In this document: positions 10,833-20,900 of the stretch, one piece after another
Layout: the number at the start of each line of letters is the position of its first letter
Numbering within the stretch: the first letter of the stretch is position 1
Source of the DNA: JAHZMA01 sp965205905
GTDB taxonomy: Bacteria; Pseudomonadota; Alphaproteobacteria; JABAAW01; JAHZMA01
Length of the DNA: 64,000 nt
Direction of reading: 5' to 3'
Assembly: GCA_965205905.1 (NCBI GenBank)
Contig: CBDBHZ010000012.1
Span: forward strand, 124,001-188,000
Position numbers and translations under genes: made by a program
The notes under the pieces: generated by a model
What the model saw: the letters and a program-made list of their open reading frames with translations, nothing else
What the model was told of the DNA's origin: nothing
Database searches by the model: none

Positions 10833-10877
10833 GTGTAAAGAGGGGAGGTGCGATATAATGCAACGCCCCTCTTACAC
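10833..10877 (-). terminator. Strong stem-loop between proX and the MttB-like gene
   Basis: Nearly perfect inverted repeat: GTGTAA-A-GAGGGG pairs with CCCCTC-TTACAC, and the stem extends into GCG/CGC around a short ATATA loop. There is no T-run on the transcribed side, so it may stabilise the upstream proX message or attenuate rather than terminate fully. It lies in the gap between the two leftward genes. Confidence 0.6.
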
Positions 10878-10890
10878 GAGAATAATAAAA

Positions 10891-11886
10891 TTATTTGGCT
10901 GCGCGTGCGGCTTTTAACCAACTATTATATTCTTTTTTATTGGCTTTAATCCATTGTGCAACATGGCGGTCAATTTCTTTAGAGCTATCTTCGCCATCAG
11001 CAATCTTTTTATTTTGCGCTGAAACATCATTGATGTCTAATTTGGCAACTTCAAAAAGCTTTTTAGCGGCAGGGTTTGCGTTCAAGAATTTATCAGTGGC
11101 AACCACAATGATATTATCAAGTGCGAAACCAAGTTCTTTGCCCTTAAAGTTCGTTTCACCTGAACCACCATCGGGTAGAGAGCTATAAGGCACTGCAAGC
11201 CATTCCACATTTTTACCGGGTACCAATACACCAGATACCCAATAAGGTGTCCATGTATAATAAAGCGTATCTTTGCCTGATTTGATTTTTGCGATTGAAT
11301 CAGCCATAATCGCATCATAAGCGCCTTGATTATGGTTAATCGTATCACGCAAACCGAACTCAGTTAAATGATGTTCAATCACGCGTTCGCAACCCCAACC
11401 GGGTGCACAGCCTGCCAAATCAGCTTTGCCATCACCATCAGAATCAAAACGCTTTGCGTTTTTAGGGTCTTTTAAGTCACCTAAATTTTTGATGCCTGAA
11501 TCATAGGCAGATTTGTTGATAAGATAGCCTTGCAACGCGCCTTCAATGTAGGTGCCAATTTTTTCTAATTTTGCATCGCCACCAGATTCTTCAAAAAATG
11601 CGTGATGCAACGAATTCCAATGCACAGCAGTGAAATCAGCATCGCCTGTGCCTAATGCCAGATGAATGGTCTGATATTCTACTTCTTCTGGTCGGGCAAC
11701 TTTGTAACCCAAATCTTTCAGCGCCTGAAATAAAATACGATGCTGAAAAATTTCTCCAGCGTTTGGTGCCATAACAGGGCGCACAGTTACGCCTTTACCG
11801 GGCTTGCTCGCTGCAAATGCTGATACTGACATAACAGATATGGCAATAACCGCAATCGCAGATTTTAATGATTTAATGTTTAACAT
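10891..11886 (-). CDS. proX: Glycine betaine/proline-type ABC transporter, substrate-binding protein (ProX-like)
   Basis: A 331-residue periplasmic binding protein of the OpuAC/ProX family. A Sec signal peptide ends near residues 24-26 (SVSAFA). The mature part follows the family pattern: GKGVTVRPV near the N-terminus, a DFTAVHWNSLHH segment, a tryptophan-containing YYTWTPYWVSG region that would help form an aromatic box for a quaternary amine, and FALDNIIVVA. A good ribosome site (TAGGAGTAATATTT) precedes the ATG. It is the third gene of proVWX. Substrate inferred as a betaine; the exact compound is unknown. Confidence 0.88.
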   Translation of the reverse strand: MLNIKSLKSAIAVIAISVMSVSAFAASKPGKGVTVRPVMAPNAGEIFQHRILFQALKDLGYKVARPEEVEYQTIHLALGTGDADFTAVHWNSLHHAFFEESGGDAKLEKIGTYIEGALQGYLINKSAYDSGIKNLGDLKDPKNAKRFDSDGDGKADLAGCAPGWGCERVIEHHLTEFGLRDTINHNQGAYDAIMADSIAKIKSGKDTLYYTWTPYWVSGVLVPGKNVEWLAVPYSSLPDGGSGETNFKGKELGFALDNIIVVATDKFLNANPAAKKLFEVAKLDINDVSAQNKKIADGEDSSKEIDRHVAQWIKANKKEYNSWLKAARAAK

Positions 11887-11909
11887 AAATATTACTCCTA
11901 ATAATACAA

Positions 11910-12878
11910 TTATGATTTAATTTTGGTCATGATTTTATTTTTTAATGGTAAAATCAAACCGATGGGACCACCTTGCCACCAATGGCGATGCCCCCTTTCT
12001 CGTCCTGATTGCCCCATTCCTTGGGTAATCCTGTCAAGAACTATGGCGAGGATAACAATCCCCAAACCCCCTATCAATGCCTTACCAGCATCTAGCCTGC
12101 CCATAGCACGCAAAACCTCGTTACCAAGCCCGCGCACCGAAATCATCGATGCAATCACCACCATTGATAAGGATAGCATGATGGCTTGATTAACCCCTGC
12201 TAAAATTGTTGGAATGGCTAATGGTAATTCCACTTTGAATAAAATTTGTCTCGGGTTTGCGCCAAATGCCGATGCCGCTTCCACAACGCTAGGGCTTACC
12301 CCACGAATGCCAAGTGATGTTAATCTAATCAGTGGTGGCACTGAAAAAACCACCGTTACAATCACGCCCGAAACATTGCCAATGCCAATCAGCATCACCA
12401 CAGGCACTAAATAGACAAAGGCTGGAATGGTTTGCATGGTATCTAGCACAGGGCGCATGGCAGCATCACATTGATTGTTTTTGCCTGCCAATATGCCCAA
12501 CGGCAAACCGATGATAAAACAGACCAATACCGATACCATCACGATTGCCAATGTCGTCATCGCCAATTCCCATGCGATTGGGCTTAAAAAACCCAACATC
12601 ATCAAACAGAAAAACACAATGATTGCCACTTTACGACTGGCAAATTGCCATGCAAATAACGACAAAAACAAGATGGTGATCATGGGTGGCACAGCCAGTA
12701 AAAAACTATCGATTGAATTGATAATATCGGTGAAAAAAAGTTTGAAGGGTTGAATGCTCTCGCGGTTTTCAATCGCCCATTGCTTGATGCCATCAGCACT
12801 TTCTTCTAAACCAAGGTCGGTATTCACAAATGGATTGAGTAGATTCTCTAGCATGATATATACGCTTTCATTAAACAA
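11910..12878 (-). CDS. proW: Glycine betaine/proline-type ABC transporter permease (ProW-like)
   Basis: Inner-membrane permease of the BPD_transp_1 family, 322 residues, with a long N-terminal soluble stretch and at least six hydrophobic segments. The EAA-type cytoplasmic loop is visible as EAASAFGANPRQILFKVELPL, which docks the ATPase. It overlaps proV by 8 bp and lies 23 bp upstream of proX. An alternative start at the second Met (12854) would shorten it by eight residues and avoid the overlap. Confidence 0.88.
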   Translation of the reverse strand: MFNESVYIMLENLLNPFVNTDLGLEESADGIKQWAIENRESIQPFKLFFTDIINSIDSFLLAVPPMITILFLSLFAWQFASRKVAIIVFFCLMMLGFLSPIAWELAMTTLAIVMVSVLVCFIIGLPLGILAGKNNQCDAAMRPVLDTMQTIPAFVYLVPVVMLIGIGNVSGVIVTVVFSVPPLIRLTSLGIRGVSPSVVEAASAFGANPRQILFKVELPLAIPTILAGVNQAIMLSLSMVVIASMISVRGLGNEVLRAMGRLDAGKALIGGLGIVILAIVLDRITQGMGQSGRERGHRHWWQGGPIGLILPLKNKIMTKIKS

Positions 12879-13935
12879 TATCCCCCTTAATTGCCAGCAA
12901 CAGCCTATCTTTGCTAATCACGCCTACAACCTTACCATCATCACTGACAATAATCGGCTTATCAGACGTTACGGAAAGATTTATCAGCGCACTTAACGGG
13001 GCATCAGGGCTGGCTTGTGGACAGCTTTTGACTGTAAGTTTCTTATGTTTCTTTTCATATTTAGAAAGTGGCTCTAAGATTTTACATGCTGATACCAATT
13101 CCAATTTAGAAATGCCTGCCACAAAATCCGATACATAATCATCGCAAGGATTGGTAACAATATCTTCGGGGGTGCCAACTTGCACCAACACACCATCTTT
13201 CATAATGGCAATGCGGTCGCCAATCCGAATGGCTTCATCTAAATCATGGGTAATGAACAGAGTTGTCTTTTTCATCTTTGCCGAAAGCGCCATAAATCTA
13301 TCTTGTAATTGCCGTCTAATCAAGGGGTCAAGCGCGGAAAATGGCTCATCCATCAATAAAATGGAAGGGTCTGCGGCAATGGCGCGCGCCAAACCAACCC
13401 TTTGTTGCATCCCGCCCGAAAGCTCATCAGGATATTTTTGGTGCCAACCATCTAATTCTACTTCGGCAATTGCGCGCATCGCGGTTTTATGCCTATCAGC
13501 GGTAGAAAAGCCACGCACTTCTTGCGAAAACGCAACATTATCCAACACATTTTTATGGGGCATCAATGCCATGCTTTGAAACACCATGCCGATTTTTTCC
13601 GCCCTTAATGCGCGCAAATTTGATGCGGATAAATCACCGATATTCTGTCCTTCAATATGGACACTGCCAATGGTTGGCTCAATCAAGCGGTTAATATGGC
13701 GGATAAGAGTGGATTTCCCGGAGCCCGAAAGCCCCATAATGCAGAATATTTCACCGCGGGCAACATCAAAACTGGCATCTTGCACGCCCACCACACAATC
13801 ATAGCGGTCGCGCACCTCAATTTTGCTCAAGCCCTCATTCTGAATGGCTTGCAATGCTTTATCAGCATTTTTACCGAAAATCTTCCATAGATTACGGCAT
13901 TGGATAACATTATTTTCAGACTTATTTTCTGTCAT
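12871..13935 (-). CDS. proV: Glycine betaine/proline-type ABC transporter ATPase (ProV-like)
   Basis: A 354-residue ATPase. The order is Walker A (GLSGSGKST), Q-loop (VFQSMALMPH), signature LSGGMQQRVG, Walker B ILLMDEPFSALDP and the switch His in FITHDLDEA. A C-terminal CBS-like regulatory segment (about residues 285-352) ends in GVISKDRLLLAI. The N-terminus (IQCRNLWKIFG) is typical of the betaine-transporter subclass. It is the first gene of the leftward operon and shares a divergent promoter region with the DapA-family gene. Confidence 0.9.
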   Translation of the reverse strand: MTENKSENNVIQCRNLWKIFGKNADKALQAIQNEGLSKIEVRDRYDCVVGVQDASFDVARGEIFCIMGLSGSGKSTLIRHINRLIEPTIGSVHIEGQNIGDLSASNLRALRAEKIGMVFQSMALMPHKNVLDNVAFSQEVRGFSTADRHKTAMRAIAEVELDGWHQKYPDELSGGMQQRVGLARAIAADPSILLMDEPFSALDPLIRRQLQDRFMALSAKMKKTTLFITHDLDEAIRIGDRIAIMKDGVLVQVGTPEDIVTNPCDDYVSDFVAGISKLELVSACKILEPLSKYEKKHKKLTVKSCPQASPDAPLSALINLSVTSDKPIIVSDDGKVVGVISKDRLLLAIKGDIV

Positions 13936-13965
13936 TTTATCCCTCTTATTATTATTCGTGTCTAT

Positions 13966-14012
13966 TTTATAGCAGATATTCTATTGACGTGTCAAATTAT
14001 TTTATTTATGAT
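13966..14012. promoter_or_regulatory. Back-to-back divergent promoters between proV and the DapA-family gene
   Basis: Two -35 boxes abut at 13984-13995 as a 12-bp palindrome-like block, TTGACG/TGTCAA. Rightward: TTGACG, 17-bp spacer, TATGAT at 14007-14012, then a GAGGGG ribosome site and ATG at 14044. Leftward: TTGACA (13995-13990), 18-bp spacer, TATAAA (13971-13966) toward proV. A regulator binding the block would control both arms together (inference). Confidence 0.65.
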
Positions 14013-14043
14013 GGGTTTATATCAAATATTGAGGGGACATAGA

Positions 14044-14964
14044 ATGCCTATTTTTCAGTTTGAAGGAATTTACACGCCCATCATTACGCCATTCTTTGAA
14101 GATGGCAGTATCAATTACGATGCATTGGCGGATATGGTGGATTATCTGCTTGCCCATAAGGTGAATGGCATTATTGCGGGCGGTTCAACCGGCGAGAATT
14201 ACGCCAAAAATACCGCCGAACGGATTGAGGCTGCCACATTTATTTGCAAGCGTATCAATAAAAAAATCCCTTTCATGGTGGGCACTGGCACAATGATGAC
14301 CTCTGATTCGGTGGCACTTGCCACTGCCGCCAAGCAAATGAAAGCAGATGCCATTATGATTGCTTCCCCGCCTTATGCTGTGCCAACCGACCGCGAAAAT
14401 GCTCTGAATGCCCTGCATATTGATAAAGCTGCCGATTTGCCGATTATGCTCTATAACTACCCGGGACGCACGGGCATTAATATGGGTGAAGAATTTTTAG
14501 ATAAAATAGGGCGGTCGCGTAATTTTTGTGGCATTAAGGAATCTTCAGGTGATATTAACCGTTTGCATTTATTGGCGCGTGACTACCCGCATATCGGGCT
14601 TGCTTGCGGTATGGACGACCAAGCGTTAGAATTTTTCGCATGGGGTTCAAAATGTTGGGTCTGTGGCGGTTCAAATTTTCTGCCCGATGAGCATCAGGCA
14701 TTATATCAAGCTTGTGTGAAGCAAAATGACTTCACCAAAGGGCGCAAGATAATGTCGGCGATGCTGCCTTTGATGGGGATATTAGAACAAAGTGGCAAAT
14801 TTATCCAAAATATCAAATATGGGGTGCAGTTAAACGGCATTGATGCAGGGGCGATGCGCCCACCATTAAAGCATCTGAACAAAGATGATAAGCGCGTGTT
14901 AGAACAGGTGTTAAAAATCTTAAAACCAACCATTGCCAAGATTCAAGCAGGGGATAAATCATGA
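14044..14964 (+). CDS. DapA-family (dihydrodipicolinate synthase-like) lyase or dehydratase
   Basis: About 306 residues, a class I (Schiff-base) TIM-barrel enzyme. GGSTGE near residues 45-50 binds the keto-acid carboxylate, YNYPGRTG carries the catalytic Tyr, and IKESSGD holds the Schiff-base Lys. I chose the ATG at 14044 because it has GAGGGG at 14031-14036 and lies downstream of the promoter; the longer frame from 13900 would start inside the promoter. The stop overlaps the next gene (ATGA). With an aldehyde dehydrogenase and an FAD amine oxidoreductase downstream, it fits a deaminase/dehydratase step like that of hydroxyproline or keto-deoxy-sugar-acid catabolism. True lysine-pathway DapA seems less likely here (inference). 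Confidence 0.8.
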   Translation: MPIFQFEGIYTPIITPFFEDGSINYDALADMVDYLLAHKVNGIIAGGSTGENYAKNTAERIEAATFICKRINKKIPFMVGTGTMMTSDSVALATAAKQMKADAIMIASPPYAVPTDRENALNALHIDKAADLPIMLYNYPGRTGINMGEEFLDKIGRSRNFCGIKESSGDINRLHLLARDYPHIGLACGMDDQALEFFAWGSKCWVCGGSNFLPDEHQALYQACVKQNDFTKGRKIMSAMLPLMGILEQSGKFIQNIKYGVQLNGIDAGAMRPPLKHLNKDDKRVLEQVLKILKPTIAKIQAGDKS

Positions 14965-16457
14965 GCTTACTTACCACCCAAGAATATCAAACCATTGCCG
15001 ATAATTTAAATTTGCCTAACACAGCCTTCATCAATGGCGGCTATCGCCCCGCAAAATCGGGTGCGGTATTTACCAGCATCAACCCCGCAACAGGCAAAAA
15101 ATTAACCGATATTGCCGCATGTGATGCCCAAGATGTTGATGAGGCAGTTATCAAAGCACGCGAAGCATTCGATGATGGGCGGTGGTGCAAATTACACCCC
15201 AGTGAGCGCAAAAATATTCTCATCACATTATGTAAATTACTCACCCGCAATGCGCGCGAATTGGCGGTGATGGAAAGCATGGATAGCGGCAAGCCGATTT
15301 ATGATTGCGAGAGCGTTGATGTGCCAGAAATGATTGAGTGCATCAAATGGCATGCCGAATTGATTGATAAGATTTACGATAGTGTCGCGCCGGTATCTGA
15401 TGAGCATATCGCGATGATATTGCGTGAGCCGATTGGTGTGGTGGGCTTGGTATTGCCATGGAATTTTCCGCTATTGATGATGGCATGGAAGATTGCACCT
15501 GCATTGGCGGCAGGCTGTTCGGTGATTGTAAAGCCCGCCGAAGAGACGAGCTTAACAGCGTTGCGCGTGGCGGAATTATGCCACGAGGCAGGCATTCCTA
15601 AAGGCGTTCTGAATATAGTGCCGGGCTTGGGCGCACAAGCGGGCGAGGCATTGGGGCGGCATCATGATATTGATATGATTTCGTTCACAGGTTCAACAGT
15701 AACGGGCAAGAAATTTTTAGAATATTCAGCGCAATCAAATTGCAAGGAAGTGGTGCTAGAGATGGGCGGTAAAAATCCGTGTATTGTGATGGATGATGCG
15801 GAAAACTTAGATGCGGTGGCACAGCATATCGTCAATGGTGCATTTTGGAATATGGGCGAAAATTGTTCGGCAATATCGCGTTTGATTGTGCATAAAAACA
15901 TTAAAGAAGATTTGCTGAAACGGGTGGAACATCATATTCAGCACTGGAATATTGGCAATCCGCTAGACCCCGAAACGCGTTTGGGGGCATTGGTTTCTGA
16001 TGCACATTGCAAAAAAGTATCGGGCTATATCAACAAGGCAAAGACTATCCGCGCAGGTGGCAAGATAGAAAAAAATTATGTTGAGGCAACTTTGATTGAG
16101 CTTGCCAGCAATCAAGATATTCTGGCGCGTGAAGAAATTTTTGGACCCGTGTTAAGCATTCTAACGATTACCAGTTTTGATGAAGCGATATTGGTTGCCA
16201 ATGATACCAATTACGGGCTAACCGCCGCGCTTTTCACCAGCAATATCAAAAATGCCATTCGTGGCGGACGGGCATTGCAGGCAGGCACGGTTACCATCAA
16301 CAGCTATGGTGAGGGCAATATCACCACGCCATTTGGCGGTTACAAGCAATCAGGTTTTGGTGGGCGCGATAATTCAATTCATGCCCATGACCAATATACG
16401 CAAATCAAAACTTTGTGGATTGATTTGACCGATGATGCCGATAGCAATGTGGATTAG
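14961..16457 (+). CDS. NAD(P)-dependent aldehyde dehydrogenase, PuuC-like
   Basis: A 498-residue ALDH. It shows PWNFPLLMMAWK, the cofactor-loop FTGSTVTGK, the general-base Glu in ELEMGGK-type context (EMGGKNPCIV), and the catalytic Cys in the NMGENCSA segment. EEIFGPVLS follows near the C-terminus. The C-terminal TQIKTLWIDL and the ENC context resemble PuuC (gamma-glutamyl-aminobutyraldehyde dehydrogenase). It overlaps the DapA-family gene by 4 bp. In this context it would oxidise a semialdehyde, such as alpha-ketoglutarate semialdehyde or a betaine-derived aldehyde, to the acid. The substrate is not decided by sequence. Confidence 0.85.
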   Translation: MSLLTTQEYQTIADNLNLPNTAFINGGYRPAKSGAVFTSINPATGKKLTDIAACDAQDVDEAVIKAREAFDDGRWCKLHPSERKNILITLCKLLTRNARELAVMESMDSGKPIYDCESVDVPEMIECIKWHAELIDKIYDSVAPVSDEHIAMILREPIGVVGLVLPWNFPLLMMAWKIAPALAAGCSVIVKPAEETSLTALRVAELCHEAGIPKGVLNIVPGLGAQAGEALGRHHDIDMISFTGSTVTGKKFLEYSAQSNCKEVVLEMGGKNPCIVMDDAENLDAVAQHIVNGAFWNMGENCSAISRLIVHKNIKEDLLKRVEHHIQHWNIGNPLDPETRLGALVSDAHCKKVSGYINKAKTIRAGGKIEKNYVEATLIELASNQDILAREEIFGPVLSILTITSFDEAILVANDTNYGLTAALFTSNIKNAIRGGRALQAGTVTINSYGEGNITTPFGGYKQSGFGGRDNSIHAHDQYTQIKTLWIDLTDDADSNVD

Positions 16458-16460
16458 AAT

Positions 16461-17846
16461 GTGACGGGGCAAGACAGTAATGGGTGGGGTGATAATAGGC
16501 GCAAGATATATTCCGCGCGCCGCTTACCAAATGAAACAGGCATTGCGGCATGGAAAGCAATCCTGCCCGCATGGGAAGAATATCCGCCACTAACCGAAAA
16601 CATTACCGCTGATTTTGCGATTATAGGCGCAGGTTTTGCAGGGCTTTCTGCCGCATTGCGCTTACAACAATTACAGCCAACAGCGCGGATTGTTATTTTA
16701 GAGGCACAAAAACTTGCCGAAGGCGCGAATGGGCGCAATAGCGGTTTCATGGTTGATATCCCGCATAATTTACAATCCACCGATTATGCGAGCGATGATA
16801 ATGCTGATAAAAATTTACTCAATCTGAATCGCCATGCCATTGAATTTGCCAATCAAGCCGTGCAGAAATATGATATTAACGCCGCTTTTTTTGACCCATC
16901 AGGCAAGGTAAATGGTGCGGTTACCCAGATAGGCGACGCGCATAATCATAGTTTTGCAAAACATTTAACCGCGCTTGGCGAGCCTTGCGAAATGCTGGAT
17001 AGCCAAGCCATGTATGAATTAACGGGCAGTCATTATTATCTTTCGGGGCTTTACACCAAAGGCGCGGTAACCTTGCAACCTGCGGGCTATATTCAATCGC
17101 TTGCAGCGGGTTTGATGCGCGATGCTCAGGTAACAATTTATCCGCAAAGTGCAGTGCTTGAATTTAGGCAACATCATGATGGTTGGAAACTTAAAACGCC
17201 CAAAGGCACGGTTGAAGCAGGGAAAATTATTCTTGCCAATAACGGACATTTGGAAAGTTTTGGCTTTGCGCGTCAAAGGTTGATGCATGTTTTTTTGTAT
17301 GGTTTGATGACCGAAAATTTAGATGATGAGGCATTGAAATTACTAGGCGGTGCACCACGTTGGGGCGTTACCCCTTCTGACCCTTTGGGCACCACCATGC
17401 GGAAAATTGATACAGAGCAAGGGGGAAACCGTATCATCACGCGTAGCTGTGTCACATTTCACCCCAACATGCAGACCAATCAGCGCAATTTGACGCGTAC
17501 CGCAAAAGAGCTTCGGCGTAGATTTGATGTGCGGTTTCCGCAATTACAGAATGTTAAAATGGAATATAGCTGGTCGGGGCATTTGTGTTTAACGCGTGAT
17601 GATTTATCGATTGTGCGTGAAATTGAGGATAATGTTTTTACCGCCTGTTGCCAGAATGGTTTAGGGGTATCACGCGGCACGCTAACAGGAATTGCGGCAG
17701 CAGAAATGGCGTGTGGCGCTACCAGCCATGTTACCGAATTTTTTGGAGATTTGCCATTGCCTAAGAAGATTCTGCCCGCGCCTATTTCTAGCATTGGGGC
17801 AAATATCTATTTGCGGTTTCAAGAATGGCGCACCAGAAACGAGTAA
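16461..17846 (+). CDS. FAD-dependent amine oxidoreductase (DadA/PuuB-like)
   Basis: A 461-residue DAO-fold flavoprotein. The FAD-binding GAGFAGLSAALRL lies near residues 53-65, and an ANGRNSGF segment typical of the PuuB/OrdL group follows. The C-terminal CCQNGLGVSRGTLTGIAAAE closes the dinucleotide-binding fold. The start is GTG, 3 bp after the ALDH stop, so it is in the same operon. It would oxidatively deaminate or demethylate an amine or imino acid. With the DapA-family enzyme and ALDH it forms the three-enzyme set seen in D-hydroxyproline breakdown; an epimerase is not visible. Substrate inferred only. Confidence 0.8.
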   Translation: MTGQDSNGWGDNRRKIYSARRLPNETGIAAWKAILPAWEEYPPLTENITADFAIIGAGFAGLSAALRLQQLQPTARIVILEAQKLAEGANGRNSGFMVDIPHNLQSTDYASDDNADKNLLNLNRHAIEFANQAVQKYDINAAFFDPSGKVNGAVTQIGDAHNHSFAKHLTALGEPCEMLDSQAMYELTGSHYYLSGLYTKGAVTLQPAGYIQSLAAGLMRDAQVTIYPQSAVLEFRQHHDGWKLKTPKGTVEAGKIILANNGHLESFGFARQRLMHVFLYGLMTENLDDEALKLLGGAPRWGVTPSDPLGTTMRKIDTEQGGNRIITRSCVTFHPNMQTNQRNLTRTAKELRRRFDVRFPQLQNVKMEYSWSGHLCLTRDDLSIVREIEDNVFTACCQNGLGVSRGTLTGIAAAEMACGATSHVTEFFGDLPLPKKILPAPISSIGANIYLRFQEWRTRNE

Positions 17847-17849
17847 CAT

Positions 17850-17905
17850 CGATTCCGCTAGTGTTAAACACAAACCGCAAAGCCCCCCCATATGTATTAA
17901 TGCCA
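17850..17905 (-). repeat. Truncated copy of the dispersed intergenic repeat
   Basis: Contains CGCAAAGCCCCCCCATAT followed by GTATTAATG, the reverse form of the dispersed element seen at 23 kb, 44 kb, 45.7 kb and 48.7 kb. It fills the gap between the FAD oxidoreductase and the type IIG remnant. Confidence 0.6.
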
Positions 17906-17981
17906 AAAATAATCGATGAGTTTCCAACCAGTTTCTGCTATTATCCTATATTAAAATCATCAGCAATAGGTAAAATCAACA

Positions 17982-20900
17982 ATGCCCGCACCCAAAGAAA
18001 TTAAAGAGCTTGTCCAACGATTTAGCGAACAATTACCGCAATATAAGCGTGGCAATTACAACGAAAGCCAAGTGCGTGCCGATTTTATAGACCCATTATT
18101 CAAAGCCTTAGGCTGGGATATGGATAATAAAAGCGGCTATGCCGAAGCCTATCGCGATGTGATTTACGAAACCAGCATTGATGTAAAAGGCGCGAAAAAA
18201 ACCCCCGATTATGGCTTTTATATCGGTGGTGTGCGTAAATTCTTCGTGGAAGCCAAAAAGCCCTCAGTCGTTGTAAAAGACGATATAAGCGCGGCATTTC
18301 AAATCCGCCGCTATGGCTGGAGCGCAAATCTGCCGCTATCTATCCTCACCGATTTTGAAGAATTTGCCGTCTACGATACCCGCATCAAGCCCTATATGGG
18401 CGATAAGGCAGCAAAAGCGCGTATGCTTTATTATACCTATGAAGATTATGTTGAAAAATGGGACGAGATTGCCGAAATCTTTGGCAAAGAGCAAATCCAA
18501 AAAGGCAAATTTGATGCCTTCATCACCAACAAAAAAGGCAAAGGCACAGAAGCGGTTGATGAATCATTCCTGAAAGATATTGAACAATGGCGCGAATTGC
18601 TTGCCAAAAATATCAAGAAAAACCACAGCAATATCACATCGCGCGATTTAAACTATGCCGTGCAAATCACCATTGACCGCATCTTGTTTTTACGCATTTG
18701 CGAAGATAGAAAAATTGAACCCGATGAGCGCTTAAAAACATTTATCAGCCATGCGAATATCTATAAATTACTGTTACAAAATTTCTACGAAGCTGATGAT
18801 AAATATAATTCGGGGCTGTTTCATTTTAAGCAAGAAAATAACAGGGCGGGCAAGGCAGATGGTATCACCCCATCATTAACCATTGATAATGCGCCGCTAA
18901 AACAGATTATCAAAGGGCTTTATCACCCTGAATCGCAATATGAATTTTCGGTAATGCCCGCCGATATTCTGGGCAGTGTCTATGAACGTTTTCTAGGCAA
19001 AACCATCATCTCAACCGATAAACAGGTGCGGATAGAAGAAAAGCCCGAAGTGAAAAAAGCCGGCGGGGTGTATTATACGCCTTATTACATCGTTGATTAC
19101 ATTGTGCAAAACACGGTGGGCGAATTGGTAAAGGGCAAAACCCCCGACCAGATAGCGCATCTCAAAATCCTAGACCCCTCTTGTGGCTCAGGCTCGTTTT
19201 TGATTGTCGCCTATCAATATTTGCTGGATTATTATTTGGCTTACTACACGCAAACGCCTGAAAAATACAAGAAGAAAAAATACATCGTGCAAAGCAATAT
19301 CGGCATCTGGCGGTTAGAAATCGCCACCCGCAAACAGATTTTATTACGCCATATTTACGGCGTGGATATTGATAGCCAAGCGGTGGAAGTCAGCAAATTA
19401 TCACTGCTACTGAAAGTGCTAGAAGGGCAGTCCGAAGCCAGCATCAAGCAAAATGCCACCCTATTTAACGAACGCGCTTTGCCGAATTTAGCCGATAACA
19501 TCAAATGCGGCAATAGCCTGATAGGCTCGGATTTTTACAATCAAGGCAATCTCGCCCTAGATGAAGAAGACCGCTACCGCATCAATGTGTTTGATTGGCA
19601 CGATGCTCAATATGGCTTCGGCAACATCATGCAACAAGGCGGCTTCGACGCGGTGATAGGCAACCCGCCTTATGTTAAAGAATACACAAATAGAGTGATT
19701 TTTGAAGATATTAAACAAGCATCACTTAAAAAATACTATCAAGGTAAAATGGATATGTGGTATTTTTTTACTTGCTATGGAATAGACTTATTAAAAGATA
19801 ATGGTAAGCTAGGATTTATTGCGCCTAATAATTGGATTACGAATGCAGGTGCTAGCATTTTAAGAAATAAAATTTTATCTGCCATCATGCCTTAAAATAA
19901 ATGCGTATATAGATTTTTATAATCATCAAGTTTTTGCTGATGCATCAATCCAAACGATGATATTAATGTTTACTTTCAAAGCAAGATTTAAATCTAGTTA
20001 ATGCCATATGAATACAGAAAATTGAAAACGATGGTAAATTTTTGTTAAAACACCTTAAAAGATTTATTATTACGAAGAAACCGTAAAAATAAATATGTTG
20101 TGAATAAATTTACCATCACTTAACCCCAAGCATCAGAACAAAACTGGTAATTTGCTCCCTAAAACTGAACAGGCTATTGTTTAATAAAATTACAAAATTG
20201 CTGATAAAAATATCGGCGATGTTACCGATAAGATGATTTGAAAACAGGTATTGCAAACAAGCGCAGATTTGTATCTATGTGCATCTATAAGATGTTATCA
20301 CCGAAAAAAAGAAAACCTTTCTGGTGCTTATTCCAAAGCCCTTGATAAAAACATTGAAATTGAAAAAGACATTGGTGAAGCCTTGGTTTAATGGGCAGAG
20401 ACTTAGAAGCGTTACAAGCCTTTTTACTGCCAGCTGATGAATTGTTATAAATCCCTTATGATATTACCCAAGCCAAACCTTTGGCTTCTGTATATGAAAT
20501 CAGATGCCAATGAAATGAATAAAACATTATCCGCTAAGGGTGGCAATCATCTTGATCGTTATAATAAAAAGTTTTTGGCAAAACGCGAGGGGGGTAAATT
20601 TAAGGATACTTGGTGGCGATATGGCATCGACCGCAAAGTGATGCAAGAACTTTTTGCTAGGTGCCTAAAATCATGTCGTTCCTGTAAATGTAGCCAATCA
20701 ATCTCAACATGGTGATAGATAATGACGGGTTTTCCTTGTTATGTTTCGCAAACGTATTTTGTCATTAAATTTAAATAGATTTAACTTAAAATATCTTACA
20801 GGATTATTAAATTCAAAATTAATTGCGTTCTGGTTAAAAATAATGGCGAAAATGCAAGGTAGTTTTAGAACTATCAAATTGATAAAGAACCTTTATTAAA

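Noticed and set aside
14961..17846. Putrescine (Puu) pathway from PuuC- and PuuB-like genes
   Set aside because: No PuuA, PuuD or PuuP nearby, and the DapA-family lyase has no role in that pathway.
20437..20715. Independent small gene of 92 codons
   Set aside because: It lies within the type IIG remnant, and its KFKDTWWRYG-like segment fits decayed recognition-domain sequence.
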